From Chara braunii (taxonomy: Eukaryota; Streptophyta; Charophyceae; Charales; Characeae), in contig BFEA01000133.1 in the NCBI GenBank assembly GCA_003427395.1, positions 1,685,231-1,712,544 on the forward strand: DNA of 27,314 nucleotides, given 5' to 3'. Of this stretch, positions 1 to 8,907 are shown one piece after another. The position numbers and the translations under genes were made by a program. Position 1 is the stretch's first letter. Each line of letters opens with the position of its first letter. The notes under the pieces were generated by a model. It saw only the letters and a list, made by a program, of their open reading frames with translations. It was not told where the DNA came from and did no database searches.

Positions 1-68
<68 letters not shown>
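1..68. repeat. (CT)n microsatellite
   Basis: The window opens inside an uninterrupted CT dinucleotide tract of at least 34 units that continues off the left edge. It is simple sequence with no coding content. Confidence 0.97.
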
Positions 69-71
<3 letters not shown>

Positions 72-1200
72 CTACACTCCCCGATGGGGGTAGTCCATCG
101 CCGCGCATCAACACAGAGTTGTCACCCTGCTTGGTTCGAGCATGCAAGCCAGGTTCGGCCATGTGCCACAGTCCGTTGCGGCCCACACGTCAATCCCGCA
201 TACCTGGCACCAGCTCGTCGGATCGCCCAACTCTCTCGTCGACTTACCTCTCAAGCTGACTCGTTAGCCGACCCTCACTGATCGTGCTAACTTCAAAGTT
301 CATAGAGAGAAAACTAATCGCGCTTGCAAAATTTATAGCATGCATGCTTGCGTGAAAGATACGGGACTAAGCCCAAGTGGTCAGGAGGAGAAGAGAGGAA
401 GTGCCTACGTCTTCATGGCCAGGCCGCGGCGTGGGGGTCGTAGCCGCACTCCACGCATCGATCCGGGCGTTCAGGCCAATTAGAAAAGAGTATTAAGCAT
501 GCAAGACAAGGAAGAAGAAGGCGGGCTAACACGAGGAAACCAAAAAAGAAGAAAGATACAGTTACAATCGCGCCCGCCAAAAACGACAGTTACACAAGAT
601 TAAGGGCGCGATCCAGTCAGAGCCCAGTTCCTAGCGCAACAAGATGTGCGCGAGTGAGAAGCGCGGTGCAACAAAATTCAGAGTACCTAAATTCCTAGTC
701 CAAGTCCTAATTGCAAAAAGGAATTCCGAAAAGCCCAAAAACAGTTCCGCGAGCCCGTGGGGGCTCGACGTCAGTTGAAATTTCAAAAAACGACATTCCC
801 GCATGATGATCGTGCCAAAAATTCCTAGTGCTCATAGCAGAACAAGAAAGAATCCATGGCAACCGTTGTCCATCGCACTCATTAAGGCAGAAGATGGCGC
901 AGGTCCGGGAACTAGCGCGTCACATACCTGCATTGTCCCGTAGTGTTGGCGAGTTTTCGCTGCACCTGAAGCGATTTCCAGTCCGAGTACATGGTGAAGA
1001 GAAGGCCGCCACGGTTCCATTAGCCCACCATCCGCCACAATCCCGGGGAGCAGGCCGGGACAGCAACCACAACACACGTGGCGGCGGCCATGTAATGGAA
1101 CCAAGAGCCGTTTTCCGCCAGAAAAATGCACTTTTCGACCTCGCCAAGTCCCGCCACTGCTTGCGACGGATGGGGAGTAGTGGAACAAGGCCCTAAGAGA
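69..1200. other. Unrecognised non-coding stretch
   Basis: I see no recognisable gene. Open frames of 75-122 codons exist on both strands around 830-1196, but they overlap each other, are low in hydrophobic periodicity and carry no motif. A stretch near 887-930 (core GATGGCGCAGGTCCGG) recurs at about 17683-17715 with a similar continuation, so at least part of this region is a dispersed repeat. The rest is GC-moderate, with several short purine-rich runs. Confidence 0.5.
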
Positions 1201-1205
1201 CGAAG

Positions 1206-1262
1206 GGGGGCCGATAATGCAATCCTTTTTGGTTAGAGGGGCCGAGAATGCAATCCTTTTTT
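1206..1262. repeat. Two-unit tandem repeat, 31-bp period
   Basis: The phrase ggggccgaNaatgcaatcc, followed by a T run, occurs twice in direct orientation, starting near 1206 and 1237. The two copies differ by one base in the core. No function is apparent. Confidence 0.8.
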
Positions 1263-1381
1263 AACACTGAACTGAATGTAAGGGACGCTTGACCCGCTTT
1301 CCACAGGTGTAGCTCCCCACGAATAGAGCCGAGCCGTCCACCAGTGCCGTACTCCTATCATCCGCCGGGGCTCTTACACCT

Positions 1382-1443
1382 GGGGCTAGGTCCCACTTAC
1401 ACGAATTAAGCGATATTAATCCGTGCAAGTGGGACCTTGCCCC
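1382..1443. repeat. Long imperfect hairpin (inverted repeat)
   Basis: Left arm 1382-1403 (ggggctaggtcccactt...) is the near-perfect reverse complement of right arm 1422-1443 (...aagtgggaccttgcccc). They are separated by about 18 nt that are themselves partly palindromic (attaa...attaat). Arms of 22 bp with about 3 mismatches are far beyond chance. It could be a small foldback element or a transcribed hairpin; nothing else identifies it. Confidence 0.75.
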
Positions 1444-1719
1444 CAGAAGGCAGGAACAATGGACATCCTGATGTTCATGAGGAAAAAAAAAGAAAAAAAA
1501 AAAGAAAAAAAGAAGGTTGCTGGTTTCTCCCACACCCCATAGAGGCGATTATCGGACTAACCAGCCTAGGTAAATTCAATCTTGTGTCTAATCTGACAAC
1601 GGTGGCCTTTTCAGCCCAGGGTGGCCTGATAGCCTAAGGGTGGCCTGATACCCTTCAGGGATCCCCCACTGGGGGGCACCCGCCAGGGGACAGCCGGTAG
1701 CAGAGGGACCGAGCATCAT

Positions 1720-1721
<2 letters not shown>

Positions 1722-1755
<34 letters not shown>

Positions 1756-2208
1756 CTAATTCTTTAAGCCCAACCAATTCAATTACCTGTCAAATCTGGA
1801 CAGGACGGCCTTTCAGGCCTTTTTTATTGTCATTATAGTATTACGGGGAACCCCGTAGCAGCCACATCCGTGCTCAAGCCTCCAACGAGGAACATGCGGG
1901 AGCTGCACCCACCAGCAGGTGCGATACCTGCTACAGCAGGTGGGCGATGCCGGCCAGGGGTCAGCCGGTAGCATCAGGACCGAGCTTCTTCAATGGGCCA
2001 GTCACTGTGCCTCCCCTCCGGCCCCCTCCCCCTATGAATATCAGCAGTCTCTGCTCAATGCCACTCGGGGGGACCAACGGCACATCTCTAGGTGGCGGGC
2101 ACCAAGCTTGCCCAGGGCCCAGGAAGGTACATGAGGTCCATGGGGATTGAACCCAAGACCTCCTGAATGCCACTTGCGTGCCTTACCAACTGAGCTAGGC
2201 CGCTGGAT
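1722..2208 (-). mobile_element. Full-length tRNA-derived SINE with poly(A) and 11-bp TSD
   Basis: On the minus strand this is a 487-bp unit that starts with a tRNA-like head (2208-2136), runs through a unique body, and ends in 27-28 A (T run at 1721-1748 on the plus strand). Perfect 11-bp duplications gagcatcatct sit at 1711-1721 and 2209-2219. Pol III head, body, A tail and target duplication together define a SINE mobilised by LINE machinery. The target was another copy of the same family, giving a nested pair. It encodes no protein. Internal small inverted repeats (gcacctgctg...cagcaggt) lie near 1912-1941. Confidence 0.85.
2136..2203 (-). promoter_or_regulatory. tRNA-like head with Pol III A and B boxes
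   Basis: Read on the minus strand, the A box is TAGCTCAGTTGG (plus positions 2186-2197) and the B box is GGTTCAATCCC (2143-2153), both close to the eukaryotic tRNA consensus TRGCNNAGYNGG and GGTTCGANTCC. The T arm can form four of its five pairs. A plausible anticodon arm and acceptor pairing are not convincing, so this is a SINE promoter derived from a tRNA rather than a working tRNA gene. It would drive transcription through the SINE body towards 1721. Confidence 0.8.
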
Positions 2209-2242
2209 GAGCATCATCTGAGTGGCCAGTCGAGGCGATTAT

Positions 2243-2833
2243 GAACAAATTATGGATGCATAAAAGAAACAAAAAAAAAAAGCGGTTATGAACACGTGTC
2301 TTTGATGCAAGTAATCTTCCGTGTATGTTTTGCAATAATTCCCATTCATCATTTTTTTTTCTTTTTTTTTTTTCCCATTTTGGGGGAAAATAGGGAATCG
2401 TGACTAACATGATTACTCTTTTCACAAACTCAGGATTTGTCTACAGACAGTTACCTCAGAGGTCGTACTACCAGTAGCAAAGAGGATTGGTGGATTAAGC
2501 GTCTGTATCTGGATGGATTTTGGATTGAGCAGACTTGTTCTTAGCACAGATTCAGAAATGCTTATCAATAGCGATTTTCTGCACCTCCGGACAAACACGT
2601 TAAGGGCGTCGCCACACGGGACACGCAACGAGTGCATCTTCCTGCAGGAAATCGCCAGGTTCATCGGTTTGCTATAAATAGTAACGAGTGTATTTTGCCA
2701 CCTCTCGTGGGCAGATGCAGTCGTTTCGTTTTCGTTTCATGTGCCGTCGGCGAGACCCAAAAACTCTTTGAAAAAAAAGGAAAAAAAAAAAAAAACTCTT
2801 TGCTACTGGGACGTCACGCCACGTGTTTTGGTT
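2243..2833. other. Unrecognised AT-richer spacer with A and T runs
   Basis: No gene is recognisable. The stretch holds an A run near 2271-2281, an interrupted T run at 2351-2372 and an A run at 2770-2795, which may be old retroposon tails. A TATA-like string ctataaatag occurs at 2672-2681, but no credible coding sequence follows it. Confidence 0.4.
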
Positions 2834-2975
2834 TCTCTTCCTTTTTTTTTTTCTTTTTTTTTTTCTTCAATTTGGACCATTTCTCGATTTATGCGTGTCG
2901 TCCTTGCGCACAGGGGCCATGCTAAGCTTCTCCGTATCGTTCCAAACAGATGTCCCGAAGGACTCTCTTCCTTTT
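2834..2975 (-). mobile_element. Retroposition unit carrying U6 copy A (TSD, A-rich tail, U6)
   Basis: The boundaries are the direct repeats tctcttcc (extendable to 12 bp through shared T) at 2834-2841 and 2964-2971. Between them on the minus strand lie the U6 copy, a GAAG tetranucleotide and an A tail interrupted by one G. The arrangement matches target-primed reverse transcription by a LINE. Confidence 0.75.
2869..2963 (-). pseudogene. U6: U6 snRNA retrocopy A (U6-like, internally deleted)
   Basis: On the minus strand the sequence begins GTCCTTCGGGACATC and continues with TTGGAACGATAC, GAGAAG, TTAGCATGGCCCCTG, CGCAAGG and ends AAATCGAGAAATGGTCCAAATT. This is the green-plant form of U6, including the 5' stem and the sequence containing the ACAGAG-type box (here mutated to ACGGAG). 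About 6 nt are lost after the 5' stem and there are several substitutions. An A-rich tail (2842-2864 on the plus strand) follows the 3' end. The motif tctcttcc(tttt) is present at both 2834-2841(-2845) and 2964-2971(-2975), a target duplication. No U6-type upstream element or TATA box lies at the right distance. It is therefore a processed pseudogene made by reverse transcription, not a working gene. Confidence 0.87.
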
Positions 2976-2999
2976 CCCCGGGGTCGGGGAGGCCTAGTA

Positions 3000-3290
3000 G
3001 GTTTTCTTTGGGGCCCGCGGGGGGAGGGGGCCGGGGGGTTCTAGGTTTTGAAACCCCTGAGCTGTTGATCCACGACTGTCGACATGCAAAACGAGAGTGA
3101 ATCTTCACCTGCAACATGGAAAGATGCACGGCCCTGAGTTTCCTTTGGGCCCCGCGGGGGTGAAAGGGGCCGAGTGGTTCTAGGTTTTTCGAGCCCTGAG
3201 ATGTCGATCCACTACTCTCGGTCAAGAGTCTTCTTCCCGGAAAAAAAAAACAAAAGAGATAATAGGCGTCGATCCACTACTGTCGACTGA
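3000..3290. repeat. Diverged tandem repeat, period about 136 bp, 2.2 units
   Basis: Unit 1 (3000-3081) and unit 2 (3136-3222) share, in order, a ttttctttggggccc-type start, a G-rich run, ggttctaggttt, gagccctgag-type text and a tcgatccac(g/t)actgtcg end. A third partial unit with only the last part lies at 3266-3290. An A run at 3241-3250 separates units 2 and 3. No coding potential was recognised. It may be a decayed repeat family rather than a satellite. Confidence 0.7.
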
Positions 3291-3839
3291 TACCACGCTA
3301 GGGCGTGGGGGCGCAGCCAGGACGGCGGCGGACCAGCGATCACACAGAACTGTCTGGAGAGACACCCAGGGAAAATCACGGGCATAGCAGGGACCCAGGG
3401 AGGAGGGGGTAAATCATTCGTAAAGGAATTCAGGGTCTGTGGTGTCAGCCTGCAGTCCATTTGCCGCGTTTCGTTGGGTCCATGGTCTTCCTTCCCCAGG
3501 ACTTGTGAATGGTTGATGTTGTTGGTTGCTATGCAGCGACAATATTGGCCATTAGACACCGCCATGTTAAGTTTCGGCAGGGGTAGGGGGAGGTGCAGTG
3601 ACTGGCCATTGCTCGGTGCTAGCACCGCCGATTTCCCCCATTGGCAATGCCTGCCCACCCCTGGTCACCGTGATGAGGGACTGGTACAGCCTTGCTCTCG
3701 CACCACTGCNGTGGTGCCAACCTACCCCGTGGGCTGGGGAGAGATCCGGGTTGGTTGGTGTTCCCCCGTACTACACATACACTAGTGAGAGGATGAGATA
3801 GATGAGTACTAGCAAGAAAAATGAGATAGATGAGATNAG
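3291..3839. other. Unrecognised stretch with two ambiguous bases
   Basis: No recognisable gene or element. Single N bases occur at 3710 and 3837, both near the ends of the block, so the assembly is weak here. A short purine-rich direct repeat (gagatagatgag) lies at 3795-3836. The 103-codon plus-strand frame across 3474-3785 spans an N and has no family signature. Confidence 0.4.
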
Positions 3840-4134
3840 GCTACTCGATGAAGGGTGGGGGACGATGAGAAAGGGAGGCACAGCTACTGGCAGGTCTCGG
3901 TCTTTGTGTTAGCCAGACCCCCACTGGCGGCCCCAACCCTATACCCTAACCATTAGGGGCAAGGGGCAACATGAAATCCCCCCTTCACAGAGAGAGGAAA
4001 CTATGCTTGCAGGGGTCCCCTCTAGATAGTCTTAGGAGTAGGTAGTGGAAGGTAAAGAAACAGGAGTTGAGAGAAGAATATAGAAAAAACAAAAAAAAAA
4101 AGCTTTGAAAAATAGAAATAAAAAATAAAAAAAA
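3840..4134 (+). repeat. Dispersed repeat copy 1, ends in A-rich tail
   Basis: About 248 bp (3840-4088) match 5022-5270 in the same orientation with scattered substitutions and a 2-bp indel, at well over 90 percent by eye. This copy runs into an interrupted A-rich tail (4083-4134). Two same-strand copies both ending in A tails suggest the 3' end of a non-LTR element on the plus strand. It cannot be assigned to the main LINE, whose 3' untranslated region has different text. Confidence 0.7.
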
Positions 4135-4414
4135 ATGGAAAATGTATTTTGCCACTTCTCCTGCAAGATACATTCACTTTTTCCACATTTGCATTAGATG
4201 TGGACGAATCTTTCCGTAATTACGTCCAGAGCTTACTAGAAAAGCTCCTACCTAGTTGTGAGCGTGCCCTCGGGTTGCATGCATGATGATCTTGACTTCT
4301 GACGATCAATTGGTCCTTGTGGTGTTGGCTCCCTTACCCCAGACCTACCCCCATCAGTGACCGTTTTTTGTCTATTTGTGAGGATAACGCAAATCTAACC
4401 TCTAAGAGCACACT

Positions 4415-4539
4415 CAGGGCCTTGCCACACCACTCTCGAAATGTGAAAAAGACAAAAATGTGGCGGGGGCATCTGGCCATCTTCTAGCGGGAAGTTCATT
4501 CCCATTTTGCAAATTTTGAGAGTGGTGTGGCGATGCCCT
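4415..4539. mobile_element. MITE-like foldback element with terminal inverted repeats
   Basis: The left end cagggccttgccacacca(ctctc) and the right end, read in reverse complement, agggcatcgccacacca(ctctc) form terminal inverted repeats of about 30 bp with few mismatches. The hexamer cacact flanks the unit at 4409-4414 and 4540-4545 as a candidate target duplication. The interior is about 65 bp with no coding sequence. A non-autonomous DNA transposon is the simplest reading; the superfamily is unclear. Confidence 0.65.
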
Positions 4540-4556
4540 CACACTATAACTTTTTA

Positions 4557-4707
4557 CTACTTATTTATGGCTGAAATTGCGTTCATATACAGCACGCTTT
4601 GGCCGTCATTGCGGTCAGATGCATTTAAGATAGAGCTAGGTGGTGTGTGAGTACGCTCCAAGTGGTTTGCAGGCGAGTCTGCATCTCTTCTTCGAAGGGG
4701 AGTGTCC
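4557..4707. repeat. 151-bp segment, first copy of an exact duplication
   Basis: Positions 4557-4707 recur base for base at 4788-4938 (offset 231). I saw no difference along the whole 151 bp. The second copy runs directly into a transposase mosaic-end adapter, so the duplication is probably an assembly artefact and not a biological repeat. Confidence 0.85.
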
Positions 4708-4787
4708 GCAGGGGTGTCGCTCTCTTCTTTGAAAACAAACAAGCATTTCAGAAAAAAAAAAGAAAAAAAAAAAGGAGGGGGTGTCGG

Positions 4788-4938
4788 CTACTTATTTATG
4801 GCTGAAATTGCGTTCATATACAGCACGCTTTGGCCGTCATTGCGGTCAGATGCATTTAAGATAGAGCTAGGTGGTGTGTGAGTACGCTCCAAGTGGTTTG
4901 CAGGCGAGTCTGCATCTCTTCTTCGAAGGGGAGTGTCC
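4788..4938. repeat. 151-bp exact second copy abutting adapter (likely artefact)
   Basis: Identical to 4557-4707. The identity breaks off exactly at the first base of the adapter. The left edge follows an A-rich run (4751-4774). A length of 151 is a common short-read length, which fits a read wrongly merged into the scaffold; that last point is inference. Confidence 0.8.
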
Positions 4939-4975
4939 TGTCTCTTATACACATCTAGATGTGTATAAGAGACAG
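4938..4975. other. Nextera/Tn5 mate-pair junction adapter (contaminant)
   Basis: Positions 4938-4956 read CTGTCTCTTATACACATCT and 4957-4975 are its exact reverse complement. This 38-bp double mosaic end is the circularisation junction of Nextera mate-pair libraries. It is sequencing-library DNA, not genome. Sequence on its two sides need not be adjacent in the organism. Confidence 0.97.
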
Positions 4976-5021
4976 TATCTGTATTGCTCAACAAAGATGA
5001 GTGTTGGCCATAGCCTCTGCT

Positions 5022-5283
5022 GCTACTCAATGAAGTGTGGGGGACGGTGAGAAAGGGAGGCACAGCTACTGGCAGGTCTCGGTCTTTGTGTTAGCCAGAC
5101 CCCCACTGGCAGCCCCAACCCTATAACCTAACCATTAGGGGCAAGGGGCAACATGAAATCTCCCCTTCACAGAGAGAGGAAAAACTATGCTTGCAGGGGT
5201 CCCCTCTAGATAGTCTTAGGAGTAGGTAGTGGAAGGTAAACAAACAGAAGTTGAGAGAAGAATATAGACAGTTGTGAAAACCT

Positions 5284-5322
<39 letters not shown>
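5022..5322 (+). repeat. Dispersed repeat copy 2 with 38-nt poly(A)
   Basis: Positions 5022-5270 match copy 1 (3840-4088). After 5270 the two diverge: this copy continues with gttgtgaaaacctc and then 38 uninterrupted A (5285-5322). The A tail abuts a minus-strand LINE 3' end, so this element probably inserted next to, or into, that LINE end. It lies just right of the mate-pair adapter, so linkage to copy 1 is not secure. Confidence 0.7.
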
Positions 5323-5324
<2 letters not shown>

Positions 5325-5470
5325 ATGAGGCCGGGGACCTCACAATTCGACCCGGAGTTATCCTGGCAGCCTCAGCCAGTTTCGCTTAGGAGCGTAGCTC
5401 GCAGAGTAACCAACTGCTCAAAATATAACTTTTTAATGCTAGAAACCGGGTCCTACGTCCCATTCTAAAG
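5323..5470 (-). mobile_element. Minus-strand LINE 3'-end fragment
   Basis: Read on the minus strand, 5400-5327 gives ggctgaggctgccaggata...gggtcgaattgtgaggtcc(ccggcctc), closely matching the 3' untranslated end of the main LINE at 13530-13582. The terminal 30-odd bases and its own A tail are missing, cut off by the A tail at 5285-5322. The upstream part (5466-5445, minus) has gaatgggac...ggacccggtttc, which also occurs at 13876-13850 (minus). Confidence 0.65.
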
Positions 5471-5480
5471 ACCGAGAACT

Positions 5481-6195
5481 GGAAAACGCGTAGGGGGGCG
5501 CCGGGGTTGGACGGATAGTGCATCGCCGCACCGTTCCGAGCTGGCGCTTGGCCGAGGGCCCGAGTTTAGAGCACTCGTGCCACTACCACATCGCTGCCTC
5601 CGCCACCGCCGACGGAGGGCGAAGAATCCTTCACGCTCGTCTATCACGAGTATCGACTGGTCGGATAGGATTCCTTGTGGTAGCCTCTAAGAAGCCCTAA
5701 CAGGACAACACACCATCGCCGTCATTAATTTTTTGAAGAAGGAAGGTCAACATATATGAGAGAGCTGCAGGCAGGCATCGGGGAGTCGACTCTAGGTTTT
5801 CTTCTACTTGACGTCAACACTGCACCTATCATCGGGAAGACTCCTGCTTAGTCCTTGCCTTAAGTTATATAACGGGACCTTTAAAGGAGAAGGCCTCGTC
5901 AGCTCAGTGGGACAAAGTAGGGGATAGCACGGTGCTTTTCGAGGGCGTAGGCGCGTCGTTAACACTATGCTGACTGGGGAGGGAATTGATAGGGCATCGG
6001 AGCCGAGGGATTGAGAAGTGGTTATCGTGCCCCTCACATGATATTACCAGTCGAAGTGGGGGATAGTAGTGTTTCTTCATCCCAGGCAGGAGAGCCTAGC
6101 ATTGCTGAAAGAAGTGGACCATGGTGTTGATGCCAACGTAGAGTTACCGGAGAGTCAACTCTTAAATCTAGATACGAGAGGAATGCGTTTGCCAG
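5481..6195 (+). other. LINE 5' untranslated leader (tentative)
   Basis: About 715 bp, GC-rich at the left (ggggggcgccggggttgg near 5494-5511), without a credible reading frame. The last in-frame stop before ORF1 is at 6169-6171. LINE leaders usually hold the internal promoter, but I recognise no specific motif. The left limit rests on a weak target duplication. Confidence 0.4.
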
Positions 6196-8907
6196 ATGGC
6201 GGAAATGGAGACTGAAGTGGTGCAAGGGGGAGATCGACCTCCACCACATACAAATTTTTGGGAGGTGGAAGATCAAGCAAGACATTCAATAGGTCAATGT
6301 TACGATGAAGGGGTGATGCAGATGGATTCGAATATAGGAGAGGTAGTTGTAGACAGAAGGGGTAGAAGGTTCAAAGTTAATGAATCGCTCGATGCGATCA
6401 AGAAGAAGTGGCTCAAGGAAAGGACAGTCATCATCATCTTTCAGGACGAATCCCGAAACCTTTCCAGAGGAATCAAAGAGGACATGGTAAGATCCTATGA
6501 AGATGGGTGGTTCTCGCAGAGACTCTTCAATCCAGAGATTGGACGGGGTACGATCAAGTTCGAAGGACCTGACGTGGTATCCTACGTGGCAAAGGCAGTA
6601 GAGGTGGCAACGTGGTTAGTAACAAAGGGCTCGACAGTGCTCAATTTGAAAGGGAAAGATTATCCGGTGGCATTCAAGCCATGGATGACGAAGTTAGAAC
6701 TGCGAGAGGTACGATTGAGGGATGCTGAAACAAATTTTTGGATAGTAGTCCTTAGAGTACCACTGGACGCCTTCTATTATCTGCCCTCGGCTGTAGAAGG
6801 TTTAATTGGGGGAGTCAAATTCATGCACTCCCCAGAGGCGGATCGCTCACGTCCTAAGTTAATGAATATCAAATTTGACATGGACCCGCAAACCAGGTAC
6901 CAAGTGCAAGATACGATAACAGTGGAGTCGCCAAAAGGAGAGTTGTGGAAGGTGGAGGTGGCAACGCCGTACACGGACTGGTGTCGAAAATGTCGGTCAC
7001 CGTGGTACTTTCATACGGAAGAATCTTGTCCCCGGATCTCTCAGGACGATCGCCCAAGGAGACAATGGTCAAATTCGCGGCTTCCACGACAAAATCCGGC
7101 AGGATCGGTGTCACAGGGACCTCCTCTGGAACCAAGGGTGGGTGAAGAAGGAGAGCAGGGGGTGTGGCGAACAGTGGCACAGCCAGGTGGAACAGCAGTA
7201 CAGCCAGGTGGAGTAGCGTCACAGGCGTCAGCCCCAACACCAGTAAGGAGGCACTCGTCACAAGTGGAGTCGCAGAGGGGGCACGGTTACCAAGAAGTAG
7301 GGAGTTATCCGCCCCAGGGAATGGTGATGCAGCCAGATCACCCTCAAATTTTTCCCCCGTTTCAGTGCTACGGAGCGTCGACAGCGGGCCACTCATGTGG
7401 AGGAGGGCCATTAGCCCCAGGATTTGCTCCAGAGAGGATGCCTTCGAGACAAGAGGGACCACAACGGGCTAGTGAATGCCTGTTGCAGACACATCACTCA
7501 CAACTACCCCCTCCATCCGAGTACCCTAGTGCGTTTTATCCCGTAGGACCCAGTGGACAATCCCATATGCCCACTCAGGTGGGCCACGTGGGTCAAGCCT
7601 CCACCCCCTTGCTGTTGTCAGCATGGCCTCAACAAGAACTGTGGCCAGGTCAGCCTACCCCGGACCCTTCCATCCCTCCTCCACACACGATTCCCTGTTA
7701 GTATCCTCATTTGGCACAAGGGTACACCATCCCGACTGGGATACCAGAGTACACCTTCTCTCCTCTTCCACGGGGGATGACCCCAAATTTCCAACACCAC
7801 CCTAAATTGAGACACCCGTCTTCGGGTGCAGACTCTTATTGGCAGATTGATAATCATGGAGGAAGGCAGGGTCGTGACCCCTGCCAATATGGGGGGGTGC
7901 AAAGGAAAATCGTGGAATATGAAAGCCGAGTGGATTGTTAGCAGAGTAACAGGCAGGGTAGGGAGGTTAGCCAGAGAGGAGGGAATTGGAGAGGTGGTCC
8001 AAAGGACAGATCAGAGAGGGCCCAAGGAAGGGGAAGCACTCTACTTTCGCTATCATCCATGTCAAGAGTCAGATTGGGGAGTGAACAGGTGGGGGATGAC
8101 CCCTCATATTTGAGAGAAGGAGACTTAGGCCCAGAACGATCAGAGTCTTCGATGGGCAGTTCCGGGCCCTTGAATCGTAGGGGGCTACACGACTCTGATA
8201 CCCAGAGCAAACAGGGCTACAGAGAGAACAATGGAGCCTTCTCACGGGCAGTGCTGCATCAGGATAGAGATAGGGTAGAAAGGAGAATGGTCCCACTAGT
8301 TTGCACCGCGACAGCGTCAGGGATTTTCTTTCTAGGGAAGGAGAACTCTGATGGAAGGCCAAGCCTCCCCTCATAAGAAACAAGGAAAACTCCTACCCCA
8401 ACAGAGATCATCAGAAGAACAAAGAATCTGTTTGGGGAGGCCTTCCCTATTAGGCTAATCCCTAGATCTATAATGACTAGTGTGATAGTCTCGCTGAAAG
8501 AGAAAATTTATAAATTTTATTTCCCATTGATTGATGTTAGAATAGATGCTGCTACAGCGGATATGCTAATTTTGACAGGGGTGAGATGGTTCCAGCTAGA
8601 TGCTGTCAGGGAACGCAACGCACAGGACCTAGAATTGATCGCTGTCACACAGGAAGTTTCAGCAATGATCCTGTTAACAGCGAACGAGAAGCTAGCAGCC
8701 TCGGAGAATCTGCATTTAACATTTTTGTCGGAGTCCTTGGTTGCCCCTTGGCAGGCATCCTCAGACTCAGTTGCTTCGGGAAACATATCCAGAGAAAGTC
8801 TGATGGCACGGACCCCCTCAGAGGACAATGCTCGTTGGGGGGATCAGTCAAGTGGTTCACAACACCGCATCCAAGACCAAGCGGTTCACAGGGGTTCACA
8901 TGGTTAG
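6196..8907 (+). pseudogene. LINE ORF1: RNA-binding protein with zinc knuckle, three in-frame stops
   Basis: About 903 residues in one frame, broken by TAG 7699, TAG 7939 and TAA 8374; the first 501 codons are open. The ATG at 6196 follows an in-frame stop at 6169 and is the first Met. Residues about 60-225 resemble the DUF4283-type domain of plant LINE ORF1 proteins (Trp- and aromatic-rich, with an IVVLRVPLDAF-type strand). A knuckle C-x2-C-x6-H-x4-C uses Cys263, Cys266, His273 and Cys278. After that comes a long Pro/Gln/Gly-rich, probably disordered stretch with short QPGG repeats (near 7171-7218). The last part (from about 8377) is again more hydrophobic and structured. The expected role is binding LINE RNA in the ribonucleoprotein. 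The DUF4283 assignment is by pattern only. Confidence 0.8.

Larger units (their letters stand above)
1542..2242 (-). mobile_element. Older 5'-truncated SINE copy, split by a younger copy, with 11-bp TSD
   Basis: The 11-mer gaggcgattat lies at 1542-1552 and again at 2232-2242, flanking about 180 bp of repeat once the younger insertion (1722-2208) is removed. Read on the minus strand, the retained parts (2231-2220, then 1720-1553) match the body of the younger SINE: the phrases gctcggtcc...ctgctaccggctg and ctgaaaaggcc...attgaatt are shared. The tRNA head is missing and no poly(A) remains, so this is a 5'-truncated, aged copy or the 3' end of a partner LINE. Family membership comes from direct comparison within the window. 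Confidence 0.65.

Noticed and set aside
128-145. tRNA B box (ggttcgagcat)
   Set aside because: The last bases do not fit, and no A box lies at the right distance upstream.
2136-2208. Functional tRNA gene
   Set aside because: A and B boxes are good, but the acceptor and anticodon arms do not form, and the sequence is the head of a SINE with target duplications.
2672-2681. TATA box of a host gene
   Set aside because: The string is good, but no credible coding sequence or transcript feature follows.
2803-3225. 140-codon minus-strand frame
   Set aside because: It spans U6 copy A, its A tail and the tandem repeat, so it is a chance frame.
6869-7462. 197-codon minus-strand frame
   Set aside because: Antisense to ORF1, Leu/Pro-rich by composition, with no motif.
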